A stretch of DNA of 64,000 nt from Bombyx mori (Eukaryota; Arthropoda; Insecta; Lepidoptera; Bombycidae), in contig NC_085116.1 of assembly GCF_030269925.1 (NCBI RefSeq), forward strand, positions 2,170,001 to 2,234,000, in the 5' to 3' direction. Shown piece after piece: positions 35,549 through 48,007 of the stretch (position 1 is its first letter; every line of letters starts with the position of its first letter). The notes beneath the pieces are model-generated. The model did not search any database, was not told where the DNA came from, and saw nothing but the letters and a program-made list of their open reading frames with translations. Position numbers and translations under genes: made by a program.

Positions 35549-36431
35549 TTAAAATAATACGTAAAGGAATAACTTTGTATCCCATTTTACGAAAATAGTG
35601 CGGACGGAGGAGTATGAAATTTCCCACATTTATAGAGAGTATAGAGAAGGAGTGCACAATGTTAATAATATTATTTAACTTACTTACTTAATATTATTTA
35701 AAATTATGCTTAAAAATACATTAAATCAATAAAAAAAACATTACACACACTAACATGTATTTGACGCACACACGCATGCATACTATTTATTTATTGTCAA
35801 ACTTTTGTTCTTGACGTCTTTTTTTTTTTAGGGATTTTGTGAGCTGGTAACTGAGACCTTTAAGTCATGTCTTATTTAACTTTATATTCATATTTTTATG
35901 AAAAATGATATTATGGAGTGAAATTAAATGAAGATGATTAATTTGAGACATTAATCAACTGGGATGAAATTAAATGAAATGAAATGAGATGATTTGGGAT
36001 GAAATATAATCTCAGTAAAATGGTGGTCATTTACTAAGATTTTTTCAGTTGACTTTTTGGAGGCTCCCGAGAAGATACGTCCTGCGGCTTTGTTTCATTT
36101 TCCCACATTTGTGCACTTTCACAGATATTAAACAGTTAATAAACCACCATTATTACACATTTAAACCTGAAGAACCACTAAATAGACAAACATAACAAAT
36201 CACACAACTTCACTCCTCGGGTTCCCGCCAAAAAAGTCCTTCTTGGCGTCTGTGGTCAAATTGAGAATAGATTAAATATTGTTTGTCTTTATTAATATAT
36301 TTCTATAGTGTAGTCTTGGCAAAATTTGTGATTATAGAATAGTCTTTGAAAATTAAATCATAATAGTGTACAAACTTATAATTTCAATTAATTATAGTCG
36401 AATTACTACTCGACTACCGGGCGACCACTAG
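35549..36431 (+). mobile_element. non-autonomous Helitron, split by a retroposon
   Basis: Matches 59022-59440 along its whole length. It ends 'ccgggcgaccactag' followed by T, the Helitron CTAG|T signature; the 5' end is eroded. The match is interrupted at 35820-36239. Confidence 0.75.
35820..36239 (-). mobile_element. poly(A) retroposon inside the Helitron
   Basis: 420 bp with a poly(T) run at its left, flanked by 'ttcttgacgtct' (35808-35819) and 'ttcttggcgtct' (36240-36251), 12 bp with one mismatch. No coding domain recognised. The internal '(gaaat)n'-like stretch and 'gaagatacgtcctgcggctt' are features I recall as dispersed in moths; family name not known. Confidence 0.7.
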
Positions 36432-36650
36432 TTGTAATTAAAATGATTGACAAATTTAGTGTTAAAATCCTATGACACGTATTGTTTCAGACGAAAACTG
36501 AAATTCTGCATAATGTGATGTGATATGATGTGATTCAAGTAATTCTGTATTTTTTTTAACTACTTATTTGAATATTTATTAACATTTCATTGTACAAATC
36601 GAATTCTCGGTGAAGGGATCGCGAACTATAATAAAAATCTCATTCTTCAT

Positions 36651-36760
36651 CTCATTAACAGCCTATTTTAGTTCACTGTTGAACATAGGCCTCTCTTAAG
36701 GCGTGCCACGTGAACCGATCCGGGGGCTCTCGTATCAATCCGCTGCCCGCTACTCTGCTT
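36651..36760 (-). pseudogene. LINE 3' fragment, 'EAYVQQ' family
   Basis: The reverse complement includes 'gaggcctatgttcaacagtg' (EAYVQQ then a stop) and ends near (gat)-rich sequence. Confidence 0.55.
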
Positions 36761-36809
36761 ATAAAAATCAATTCCGCATAAATTATCATTTTGCGTAATA
36801 AGAGCTAAA

Positions 36810-37066
36810 CTTTTTTATGCTTGAATGTTTACTGATAACCCGAAGGCCTTTCCAGTTTCACCAGGACAGGTGGGCGAGCAAAGACTCAGCCAGGAGGGGT
36901 GGGATTTGCTAACAGCTGCCTGAGCGCTTCCGAAGGACACCTAACAACTCAAGAGTAGCTGCTTCGCGAATGAATCTACTAACGGATCGGAATCGCGACC
37001 CACTGAGAAGATCCGGTGAGAAACTCAGCGGGCTGATGCATGGGTTAGGTTGCACGTCGAACTATT
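36810..37066 (-). mobile_element. Bm1-type SINE, variant 3' part
   Basis: Same subfamily as 30990-31453 ('cccgaaggcctttccagttt'). It runs to 'gttaggttgcacgtcgaact', where it meets a SINE-A. Confidence 0.85.
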
Positions 37067-37077
37067 TCTATTCGCCC

Positions 37078-37282
37078 TCGCCCCCGCCTTTTTGTGCCGT
37101 GAAGCAGTAATGCGTTTCGGCTTGAAGGGTGGGGCAGCCGTCGTAACTATACTGAGACCTTAAAACTCATGTCTCAAGGTGGGTGGCGGCATTTACGTTG
37201 TAGATGTCTATGGGCTCCGGTAGCCACTCAACACCAGGTGGGCCGTGGGCTCGTCCACCCATCTAAGCAATAAAAAAAAACG
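37078..37282 (+). repeat. SINE-A fused to Bm1
   Basis: Near-consensus 3' part from 'gccgtgaagcagtaatgcgt' to poly(A), lacking its own 5' end. Confidence 0.88.
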
Positions 37283-38343
37283 TCTTCGCTCATAGGAGCT
37301 ACGAACAGATCGCAACAATGAAATTCAGAAACGCCCTTGCTTGATAATCAACGATGAAGAGCTTCTAAGCAATGAAACCCCATTTCTTGATTATATAAAG
37401 CAGCACAACATAATGTTAATGCTTTGAACAGCATTGGAAAAACGAAACAATTTCTTGAAATAGTTAACCTGACGCACAATAAAACATGTCCGCTTCTATC
37501 TGGGTTATGTCAAACATAAATGTCAAACTATTCTTGACACAATGCCGGCGTTAGTCCCGTTGATGACTCCGTATTGTATATCAAACTTTAAATGGGTCAG
37601 TTTAGTCATACCGAGACTAGGTTACGTTCGGGGAACGATTGTTAAATGAAATTTAGATCGTACAAAAGTTTATTATACGTACGTTCATTGGTATAATTTC
37701 GGTTTGTTTCTCGAAATGAGAACGAAATGAGATGGTTTTTAATTACGAAATGCACAATGTATTTTCGTCCTGCTTCCATTTGCCTGTATTACACGATCTT
37801 ACTTGTTAAGGACGTCAAGCAATCCACGGTTCACAACAGTGGTTATTTTAAAATTATATCTTACTCACTACCAAGCTATAATGAAGTTTACATCTATTGA
37901 ATTGACATAAAAAAAACTAACGGCAATCATCTTAGTAAATCAAATTTGAGAAGTTTCCAAGTAGCTTCAATACGCGCCTAAATCAAACATTAAACTATTT
38001 GACAAAAACAAGTTCACCAAATTTACAACTCCACTTACGCGTACCTCATTCGAACATTTCTTCTACAAACACCACGCACAGAACCTTTAAATTGAAGCCT
38101 TCATAAATAACAAGCGTTAACAGGCAAACACAATGTTTGAACGAACGGTACTCGAACCCGGGAACTCGTGTGACGTCTCAATGATATGTAAACTGCCAGC
38201 CGGTCACTAATTACTGATCGGTTAGCACGTTGTTACACATAACCGTTGTGTAACCGTTGAACGAAGCGCGTGTGTAACAGAATTATTTAGGGTGTCGAAT
38301 GCGCTGACATAATTCGTCTTCTCGCATTAAAACTGTACAATCT
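37283..38343. other. no supported feature
   Basis: AT-rich, nothing recognised. Confidence 0.4.
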
Positions 38344-38355
38344 CAAAACTTACCT

Positions 38356-38582
38356 TCTTTTTTTATGATTTATAGATTACTGGTGGCCCGGAGGCCTTTC
38401 CAGTTTCACCAGGACATGTGGGCGAGCAAAGGCTCAGCCAGAAGGGGTGGGATTTGCTAACAACTGTCCGAGCGCCTCCGAAGGAGACCTAACAACTCAA
38501 GAGCAATTGCTTCGCGAATGAATCTACTACCGGATCGGAATCGCGACCCACTGAGAAGATCCGGCGAGAAACTCAGCGGGCT
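38356..38582 (-). mobile_element. Bm1-type SINE, 5'-truncated, with TSD
   Basis: Variant-tail subfamily ('cccggaggcctttccagttt'). The duplication 'aaaacttacct' lies at 38345-38355 and 38583-38593. The copy stops at 'aaactcagcgggct'. Confidence 0.92.
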
Positions 38583-38593
38583 AAAACTTACCT

Positions 38594-39289
38594 ATTAATT
38601 TTACAGGAGTGTTTTAAAGGTTTAACATGTGATATTTTTAATATTAATCATTATGGCAACATTTATTTTTTATTTTTTACCAGTTACATTATCTGTCTTT
38701 TAAATGAAGATAAAATTATGTATTAATTTTATTATAGTAGTCTAAATATAGGCAAAGAAAAAAAACTTAAACTAAACTACGCTCTTTTGACAGTATTTAT
38801 AAGAAAAATACTGGTGATACCAAATGATTCCGCATATTAACTCAATTTCGAATATTTTTGGAAATTGTACACTTTTAATGCGAAAAGACGATATTGTGAC
38901 AGTGATTTTTTTCTTTTTCGCGGGCGCTAAATGATGCTTTATAATTAATTGTTTAATTCAAAATGCTGATCCCTAAGATGCTTGGTCTATATAAAAAATC
39001 TACACTATCTTGATTACGAGTATTACCTTTCAGACTTTTAACAGGAATGATAATAGACATACAGGTTTATATTTTTAAAGCACATAAACTACTTCCTTGC
39101 TTGCAGTTTGTTTGTAGAAGCTAATCAAAACCGCTATCGACAAGCCTGCTGTGGGGTTATATAATTAAAGTTTGCTAATTCACAATGGAGTTTTATATAA
39201 ATTTCTGAATCACAATAAAGATAATTTTAATAGTATATTTTGATGATGTATCTATCGGTTTACAAAAACTGAAAGGAATCTACCCACCT
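38594..39289. other. no supported feature
   Basis: AT-rich, nothing recognised. Confidence 0.4.
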
Positions 39290-39470
39290 AATCGCTGGTA
39301 GTCTCAATGGGCTATACAAAATTCACCGGTCTGATAAGCAAGCTGATGGGGGTCAGCCTCAGAGTTTGCTAACACTTGCCAAAGTAAGAGCAGTGCATCG
39401 CCGAATTTATCACCATTTGACGGAATCGCGACCCACTGAGAAGAGCCAGCGAGAAACTCAGTGGGCTCGG
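39290..39470 (-). repeat. Bm1 fragment, diverged
   Basis: 'gaatcgcgacccactgagaa' and 'gcgagaaactcagtgggct' identify it; the left half is eroded. Confidence 0.75.
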
Positions 39471-39787
39471 TATCACATGAACGCCGCCGCATGAAAGTAG
39501 TTTTCGAAATGCTCAATGAATAACTTGGTTTCTTCTTTCAGGCGAAGCTTCTGCTAAGATTCATACATCCAACTATATGTATCTATGGTAGAACCACGGC
39601 TCTTTATGTTTGGTACCGTATACTCAGTAAGATGCCGTAAGAGAATGCCTGCATGGTGTTAAGTTTGTACAATTTATTTGTGCAATAAAAAAAATTCAAT
39701 CAATCAATCAATTAAGCTTCATGAGACACACTCTAAGCAATTGTTTTAATGATGCCGTCATTTCCTTTTTATCATCAAACACACCGT

Positions 39788-39985
39788 TTGCACGCAGGCT
39801 TTGGAATAAAATCCCCTCAACGATTTTCCTTGAAAGCTATGACATGACCTTCTTTGAGCAAGGTTTGACTAGTTCTAAGCTGTAGACGGCTCGGCTGACT
39901 CTAGCATTACCGAAGTCTATAAGCGACGGTGACCATTAAGATTGGAAGTGCGCTCGTCTGAATACAAATGCAATAAAAAAAAACG
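39788..39985 (+). pseudogene. LINE RT C-terminal fragment (family D)
   Basis: Frame 'ARRLWNKIPSTIFLESYDMTFFEQGL' (positions 39788-39868; key residues LWNKIP and TFFE) is typical of the end of a LINE polymerase ORF. A poly(A) tail follows at about 39974. Confidence 0.65.
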
Positions 39986-40257
39986 TATACTGAGATTTTA
40001 ATAAGACGTCGTCGACTTTGCCATACCATTTCATTAAACAAGCAAGCATCTTCCTTACTACCTTACTTCCATCTGCAAAGAGCACCGTCTTCCCAACTCA
40101 CTTCAGCGTAAGTATCGGACGCGTTGACATAAACGATAGCGGATCATTTAGATTATTTAATTTTGAGATCGAGTGATTGACGCCACTTAATACAAGTGGC
40201 CGGTAACTTAAACATTCAAAGAAATTGTAATCTACCCTCTGTATTATTTGAAGTGAA

Positions 40258-40680
40258 TTTTTTTCTCTACCTATGCTGATAGCCTTGAGAGGCTATTTCA
40301 GCTTCGCCTTGACGTGTAGGTGAGCTTACTAACACCGGCCCTAGCGAGGGCAGTGCTTCGCAGAATCTACCATCGGATCGGAAACGCGACCCATTGAGAA
40401 GATTCGGCGAGAAACTCAGTGGGCTGTTGATGGTTATGATAGATTATGACAGGATGATGGCCCTTCACGTTAGGGACTCACAATACGTCCTATAATCTGT
40501 AAGATCCATTCGGTTTCGGCGAAGACGGTGACCGGTGCTTGAGATATTTTTTTTTTTTTTTTTTGGGTTATAACGGTGCTTGAGATACCTAAAAGCACCG
40601 TTAATGGATCGGGAGGATCCGTAATGACGTGTTTAGGACGACGTCGACTGTTTACCATTCGGTCCACAGGATCGGGTATG
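40258..40680 (-). mobile_element. Bm1 SINE, long copy, disrupted
   Basis: Pyrimidine end at left, core at 40360-40425, 5' part to 40680. It is interrupted by about 60 bp of foreign sequence near 40430-40495 and by the insertion at 40547-40573. Confidence 0.85.
40547..40573 (-). mobile_element. 27-bp near-empty retroposon insertion
   Basis: T18 plus 'gggttataa', flanked by the perfect 14-bp duplication 'cggtgcttgagata' (40533-40546 and 40574-40587). Confidence 0.7.
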
Positions 40681-40689
40681 TAATTTCCA

Positions 40690-41139
40690 GCGGCCACGGC
40701 ACGAAGTAAAATTATCAACTATTTACTTTTTGTTTTAATATTGTAAGCCGTGTCAAGTGGAGACAACTTGTGAGAGTCCTATGAACCACTGGTTACCGTA
40801 GGACTACAACAAACAACAACAACAAGCCGAAAACGAAACGAGTTTGTATTGGTGATTACTGAAAAAATCTTGAAATATCAACAATTGTACCGTTAATTTT
40901 ATTAGAAATTCGATAGTTTCACGATTTTCACAACATTTCTCCACACTTCTTTTTTTTTATAATTTTTAATTTTTTGACGTTTTTATTAAGCTCTTCGGTG
41001 CAGCTTTGTCCTACTTCGAGTTCCATTACGGATGTTTTAATTGTTTGTTAATGCTCAACAAACACATACATACCAAAATAAACAACATGTTGTGGTATCG
41101 TCAAAAAACATTTCACTCGTTTCACGAAAAAAAAACCTT
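40690..41139. other. no supported feature
   Basis: AT-rich with a short (caa)n run near 40810; nothing else. Confidence 0.4.
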
Positions 41140-41147
41140 TTTCTTTA

Positions 41148-41262
41148 TTGCCTTTGTAGACAGACGAGCATACGGCCCATCACTTACCATCAGTAAGTGG
41201 TCACCGTCGCTCGTGGACGTCAGCAATGCCAGGGGCAGAGCCAAGGCGCTGCCTACCATTAA
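41148..41262 (-). repeat. family C repeat
   Basis: 'ttgcctttgtagacagacga' through 'atgccaggggcagagccaag', matching 45232-45440 and 30833-30880. It has a pyrimidine-rich left end like a minus-strand retroposon. Confidence 0.65.
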
Positions 41263-41265
41263 ATA

Positions 41266-41937
41266 AAGCTATCACTATTTTAATTTTGTCAACACAAAAT
41301 AGAATTTTATTAAATAAATATTATCCTGCACATATGCATAATAATCAATCCGTTATAATTTTATTTATCATTCACATGAAAAAATTCCCACGGCGTCGAA
41401 TTTCGTAACCTTTCTGTGGACATTAACTTTTTATATTATACACACATAACTTATGTAATTTTACTTAAATAATACAGTTTGTATTAATTAAGAACTTCCT
41501 TTGCTCACATTTTGTGGTATTGGCCCCGAATTAATATCCTATTTATTTTCTTATGTGTTATTTCTACGGCGAATTAAAATTGTAAATCCATTTTTTCAAC
41601 AAAAATAGACAGAAAATAAACGGTAATAACGGATAGATCCATAAAAATTGTCAATGTTAATTTCTTAAAGTCGCGACATACGGATGCTAATGACGGACTA
41701 TTTATTATGTTGCGATTTTTATCAGTGAGTTTGATGAAATTAACTACTTTATTTCAAAAAAGGAAATTTGACCTTTCAGACATCGTAATAGACCCCCTCA
41801 ACCTGTCCTAGCCTGCTCCTAGAGTAGTTGTCAAAAAAGAAAATAGGAATCCTTACTTTCCTATTTATTAATAGGATGAAATCAAATAGACTTAAAAAAA
41901 ACTTTGTTTCTGTGTAATCAGTGAACTTTATTACTCA
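41266..41937. other. no supported feature
   Basis: AT-rich, nothing recognised. Confidence 0.4.
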
Positions 41938-42224
41938 CTAGCTGACCCGGCAGACTTCGTAGTGACTCAATCGATAAATACTTTTGTATGAAATAAACTT
42001 AAAACAAACAAAAGGAATCCGTCCGACGGGGGACACATCAAAGAGAAAACAAAATTGTTATTTTTATTTAATTCCGAGTATTTTCATATTTATCTACCTT
42101 TTAAACCTTCTGTGGACTTCCACAAATAATTCAAAACCAAAATTAGCCAAATCGGTCCAGCCGTTCTCGAGTTTTAGCGAGACTAACGAGCAGCAATTCA
42201 TTTTTATATATAGAGAGATATAGA
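41938..42224 (-). mobile_element. Helitron-like element
   Basis: On the minus strand it starts TC ('tctatatctctctatata') after A and ends 'gccgggtcagctag' followed by T, the termini expected of a Helitron. No coding capacity. Confidence 0.6.
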
Positions 42225-42485
42225 TGTGCAAAAAGTTAAAACATAGAATAAAGCTACAGGAAACTTCGAATCCCATTATGAAGCTGCAGAGGATAGACCG
42301 CAGCACAGCATTCCGGCGGCGTCGACGACACCAATTAGCCGGGGCGTGTTCAGCACGCGACTCCACCGCCGATTTAGTGTTATGTGTCGACGAAGCGATT
42401 GATACACACGTACCGGAACAATTTACAACAATAACACTCGATAGTAAATAAATTTAGGCGGTGCATTTGAGGTCAGAGATTTGGT

Positions 42486-42740
42486 TATGTAATAATAATA
42501 ATATAATAATAAAATCATTTATTGCCTTTCATCACACATCAATTAAAATAAAATAAAATAAAATACAAATAAAAGAAAAGAAAAAAAAGAGAAAGAGGCA
42601 AAAGGAGGTGGCAGGAGGTGGCTCAGCTATTGCTGTTCAAAGTCGATAAATCGAACAGCGCTGATTTTCAGTCACCCCCGTTGCTGTTTGGTTCTTTGCG
42701 GGAATGAAGGCTAGGTACGTGTGTACAGTCTTAGAATATG
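42486..42740 (-). repeat. probable LINE 3' end
   Basis: An (aat)n run, 'aatcatttattgcctttcat' and purine-rich low complexity, then a non-AT-rich segment (42600-42720). The layout fits a minus-strand LINE tail, but no coding domain is visible. Confidence 0.3.
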
Positions 42741-43120
42741 GTATAAACTAGTATAAAAAAAATAAGAAAAAAAAACAAAACAAAAATCAAATTAAATGTC
42801 ACTATTTGATCTTTTTTATACGCTTAATACGTTTTTTATACTTTATAAAAGCTACGTATTTCAAATGATGCTAAAATCTACAGCAGGACCTTTGAAAACG
42901 AGTATCAAAATATCATAATGTCAAGTCATCTAAACGAAATCATATTAATAAGATCACCTACCAAAAAACTTTAGTTTTAAAGTTTTAGTTTTAAAAAAAA
43001 CTTTATTACATAGTAAACTATGCTTTACGGCTGATAATCATCGATTTGTGTTTGCCAAAAAAATATTCAATTCCGAAAATCTGCGTGTAAATTTCAAAGT
43101 TTACGTTTTACGTACGTTAA
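42741..43120. other. no supported feature
   Basis: AT-rich flank of the palindrome. Confidence 0.4.
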
Positions 43121-43177
43121 GTTTGGTCAGCGGTTAAACATTAAGAATATTTCTTAATGTTTAACCGCTGACCAAAC
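43121..43177. repeat. near-perfect hairpin, 27-bp arms, 3-nt loop
   Basis: 43121-43147 is the exact reverse complement of 43151-43177 ('gtttggtcagcggttaaaca' onward). The loop is 'tat'. Confidence 0.9.
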
Positions 43178-43534
43178 GTATACTCCGTAAGTACGCTTTA
43201 TAACGCCTGTACTCCATTTCTTTGTGGTAATTGAGGGTGCATCAACCACTTCCTAGTTGTTGCCATAATAGGATCCATCGCTAACCCGTCAGACTGCATC
43301 TGGCCGACGTAAAAAACTTATTAGCATTGTAGCCCGTTCATTGCTACCGGTCTCGGACCAGGAATAATGGTGACCCGGTGATTCTGGGAAAGACTGCGCG
43401 GTTCTGAGACCACTTCCTGGTGATCTAGGGAGTAGACAGCTCCACTAACTTATATTTGTTTATTTACAACTCGACTGTATGATAAAAGCATAATAATCGG
43501 CTATTATTTTTATTTACTTTTTAGGTCTTTTTTT
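43178..43534. other. no firm feature
   Basis: 43200-43450 is less AT-rich and may be an eroded repeat; no family recognised. Confidence 0.3.
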
Positions 43535-43785
43535 TTTACTGGTGGTAGAGCCTCTTGTGAGTCCGCACGGGAAGGTACCACCACCCCGCCTATTTCTGCC
43601 GTGAAGCAGTAATGCGTTTCGGTTTGAAGGGTGGGGCAGCCGTTGTAACTATATTGAGACCTTAGAACTTATATCTCAAGGCGGGTGGCGCATTTACGTT
43701 GTAAATGTCTATGGGCTCCAGTATCCACTTAACACAAGGTGGGCTGTGAGCTCGTCCACCCATCTAAGCAATAAAAAAAAAGGTC
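43535..43785 (+). repeat. SINE-A short form
   Basis: Near-consensus, from 'actggtggtagagcctcttg' to 'gcaataaaaaaaaagg'. Confidence 0.93.
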
Positions 43786-45231
43786 AGCGATTTTCAATTT
43801 GGCTTTCCAAGTAAGCTTTGCTTAGATTAATATTTAATTGTTTAAGTGTTAGAAAATAATTTGCAAAAAACTACACAAACATCTTGATAGCTTTAACGGT
43901 TAGAGCTCCTCCTTTATGCACACTATACTTTAAACACAAAGTACTGTTAGTTTTCTTAAATTAATTTAACACGATGTTTTCAAGGAGAAAATTATATAGC
44001 AAGATCTCAGAGTATGTACCTCAAAAGCTTCCGCATAGCGAACGCTGCACGCACGGTTAGCGCGGAGCTTTTGTGTACCTTGGATGCGGTTTGATGTTGA
44101 TTCATGACGGCCTTTTACAATAAATTGGTTTTATTACACATTTAAAAATTTTGTTGGTGAATTTTGACTAGGTTCATTTTATTGAGTATATCATTTAATT
44201 TATGATGCGAGGTTGTTAAGTACTGTATCTAACTGATTTCTTTTATTTGGCAAAACTAACATTGTTTTGAACAAAAGTTATTTTCACAACAGTAGTGTAC
44301 TATGATACTATGATAATAATTCATGTTCAAAGTATCTAATTAAATTAAGTTTTGTGTTTCTTTTGTAATTAATCAGTCACGACTTTGTCTACAATTGAAT
44401 CAAAAACAATAAATGCTGACAATTTGCAAGTCACGCTACAAATAGAAACACACACACACAGTTAGTCGGAAGACCTGGATATTTGGAATGTTAAAGGATT
44501 TTAAGAAGAAAATATTTTAAAGCTCATTGAATGGGAGACTTCAAATGGAAAATTTTGCAAGACTAAAAATGCACCGGGATTTAATTAAGAACAGGACAAA
44601 TATTTTAAAAGTTGATAATAAAAAAGTTGTTATAACCCTTAATGATTAAAAACAATACATAATTAATTAAAATTTTATGTTGACTTATTAAAGAATTACA
44701 CGATTATATTCCCTAAAAGTTTATGTGGTAGATTCCTGTTTGTATTCTATTGACATCGTTAATAGCATTGAGGATTAAACTCTAGAATCAAGGTAAAAAA
44801 AAAATCACTAATATTTTTACACCATCATAATTAGTTACACACAGGCACCGCATCAGCCAACACCGTCTTTCACACGTGGCTGATCCAGAATCGTTTGTGA
44901 AATAGCGTCCCAAGCAAAGTAACATTAGAAAACACGCGGACACGCGATACCGCCTGACATGCTCGCGACGCGTGAACAATTATTAGACTATGACGCGGTC
45001 CGTGTGTAGCGCGCTCGATTACAGAATGTTTTTGTATTCAATATTTATGTTCAATGATTTTTAAGGACTTTTATTGCAGTCTGTACTTTTAATAGATTTG
45101 AATTATAGTCTATAGAAAGCTTAGTACCAATAAAACTAAGTATAATATATTAGTGAAGTAACCTTTAAATACATTTATATATAATAATAATTAATTTCTG
45201 TTAATTTTCTGAAGAGGCACCTTGCCAAGGT
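43786..45231. other. no supported feature
   Basis: AT-rich; a GC-richer patch at 44830-45025 carries only short frames with no recognisable motif. Confidence 0.4.
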
Positions 45232-45440
45232 TTTTTAGGCTTTGTAGGTAGAAGAGCATGCGACTAATCTGATGGTGGTTAATGTCACTCAAGGATGCCG
45301 GCAATGCCCTTGGCACAACCAAATCGTTGACTGCCGCCGAGGACTCCCTGCAAACCTCGTTTGAAGAAGAATATGTCATAGCGCTCGGGCAACACCGAGG
45401 AGAGGAATTAATTTCGATCCGGATGGTGCGTAACAGAAAC
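45232..45440 (-). repeat. family C repeat, longest copy
   Basis: 'ggctttgtaggtagaagagc' through 'ggatgccggcaatgcccttg' to 'catagcgctcgggcaacacc'. A dispersed moth retroposon by resemblance; element type uncertain. Confidence 0.65.
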
Positions 45441-46107
45441 GATATCTGGTAACACTGTAAATGAACGCGATTTTATATAGTAAGGATGAAATCTGCTCCG
45501 GTAGTGGGAGCTGCGATGGTAAAGAGAAGATGGAGAATCATTCCTCCCATGAGTAGATATTAGGCGGTGATATTATACAAAAAATAGCATATTACCACCA
45601 AAACCTTCAAGTGATTAAAAACGCCATATGCTCATCCTTCGAACGCATCGCTCTGCACTAAATAAGATACTTCAATTATTTTTCTATTTAAATATACTTT
45701 GTACACATATTATTATTAGAGTCAAAGTCCCACACCCTTTTCAGAAAGAGCGTAAAAAAACACATAAACGTGAATATTTTGATAGTAAGATCAAATTGTA
45801 ATGATCAAATAAAGTGCTCTAAAGCAAACAAAAAAATAACCACTCTCCACGCATGTAACTGCAATATAATTTTGTAGTATAATTATATTCATCTGGAACT
45901 AAATTTCGATATTATTCGCAAGAGAATGAATGAATGAACTGGTTATTTAAAATCCCACAGTCGTTCAACACAAGCCTCAATCAACGTCGCCTATAAGTAT
46001 TTCCCGCGGAAATGCGTTATTAAACGTAAAACACATTGTGCAATTACAATAACCCAGGAAGACGTAGTTTAAAATTCATTTTACACCTTCACTTTACTTT
46101 GTTTTTA
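45441..46107. other. no supported feature
   Basis: AT-rich, nothing recognised. Confidence 0.4.
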
Positions 46108-46451
46108 TTTTTTTATTGCTTAGGTTGGTAGACGAGCTCACAGCCCACCTGGTGTTAAGTGGTTACTGGAGCCAATAGACATCTGCAACGTAAATGCGCC
46201 ACCCACCTTGAGATATAAGTTCTAAGGTCTCAGTATAGTTACAACGGCTGCCCCACCTTTCAAACCGAAACGCATTACCGTTTCACAGCAGAAATGGCCA
46301 GGGTGGTGCGGACCCGTTCAGACTTAGGTACAGAGGTCCTACCACCAGTAATTACGCAAATTATAATTTTGCGGGTTTGATTTTTGAAGAAGCTAACAAG
46401 ACGTGGAAGTCAATCGTGAACATTTGTTAAGTACGTATTTAATTAGAAAAA
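46108..46451 (-). repeat. SINE-A long form lacking the head
   Basis: Poly(T), a near-consensus body, then the long-form middle ('attacgcaaattataatttt' to 'aagtacgtatttaattaga'). It stops before the tRNA-like head. Confidence 0.9.
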
Positions 46452-47641
46452 ATACATTATAATATTTCAGTATTTAATTTTGTTCGAATTGTTTCCGCCC
46501 GGTGGTCGAATTCGACACAATCACTGATCCAGTATCAGTATCACTTAGATTCATTTTCGGTATTCATTTTTACGTGTGTTTACAGTTTTAAAGTTTTTAC
46601 ATTAAAACTATTTGCAAGGTTTAAGATTTTTAAGATTTTTTAAAATGGAGTATTTGACGGTAATTAGCACAGTATTTAAATGTCGACAAGTAACAATTAA
46701 GGTATCCGCGACCGTGGAGACTATTTTCGAAACTTAGAAAATAATACACGAAAATAATTTATTATTTATTAGAAGTAAGATTAAACCGTAAAAGTAATTT
46801 TAATTATGAGAATGAATCACGAGACCTGACGGAAATACTATTGATACATTAAACCTAGTAAAACGGTTGACTGACCTTTTTATTTCTTTTTTTATGCCTA
46901 TTTTTCCATAGATTATTGGAATAATTATAATGTAATTAAAAAAAAATCAAAATCGAAAATCTCTCTGGAAATGCAAAAACCTACAACAACAACATTTTTA
47001 TCATAAAAATTTACCATTTTAAAAAGGTTAAGTTGCGTCCAGAGAGAAGGTTCTGTAGATGGGATGAATGTTTAATAATAAATTGAATAACAATATTTCG
47101 CTGAATTAACGGGACCGGCTTTTTCCATTAGGCTACGAAACCCTAAAAACAAAAAGCAACAAGAGCCATTTTCAATTTTAAGTGAACTCCATCCTCAAAT
47201 TTTATACCAAAATTATTTATAAATATCTGATCACTGTCCCGCTTGACATTTTGACAGTTCCAAGACGACTCCAGGAGGTTGATTGAATCTTATGAATTTA
47301 GATTTGGCAATTAAAAAAATATATATTTTCAAAATGAAACCGAGAACGGATAAAAAACAATAATTCATTTTCGTTCATGATGATTATTCCTGGAAGCATT
47401 TTTAAGCGCATTCAATAATGCTGATTGCTTTTTTTGGTAATTTTTGAGAATGATACCGAAAAATAAACGACTTATTTAAATTAATAGAAATAAATTACGA
47501 TAAGATAAATACATTTTAAAAGAAAGGTAGCAATAAAACAAACGAGGTGTGCTGTACAAATTCATAAAAAGCACACACTAAATTAGCCACTCCACGAAAC
47601 TAAACTAAAACTAAAACTTTTAAACTTGTGGTTCGAGTTTT
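46452..47641. other. no supported feature
   Basis: AT-rich, nothing recognised. Confidence 0.4.
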
Positions 47642-47653
47642 AAGATCAATGCA

Positions 47654-47866
47654 TAACCCTCAGACACAGCCCACTGAGTTTCTCGCCGGATCTTCTCAGT
47701 GGGTCGCGTTTCCGATCCGGTGGTAGATTCTGCGAAGCACGGCTCTTGCTAGGATTCGTGTTAGCAACGTCATCAGGTTTGAGCCCCGTGAGGTCACCTA
47801 CTAGTTAAGGCGATACTGATATAGCCTCTCAAGGCTATCAGCTTAGGTAGGAAAAAAAAAAGAAAA
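47654..47866 (+). mobile_element. Bm1 SINE, 5'-truncated, with TSD
   Basis: Near-consensus 3' portion. The 12-bp duplication 'aagatcaatgca' lies at 47642-47653 and 47867-47878. Confidence 0.93.
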
Positions 47867-48007
47867 AAGATCAATGCAGACATTGCATTGCACACCGGCA
47901 CGCGTGTAAAAGAAACGCTGCACTCGTGCGTTCGTTGACCCGAGCATCAGCTGTTTTTGATTTTGTGTTTCATTGCTGGTTTTTTTACTATGATTTGATT
48001 TTTAATA

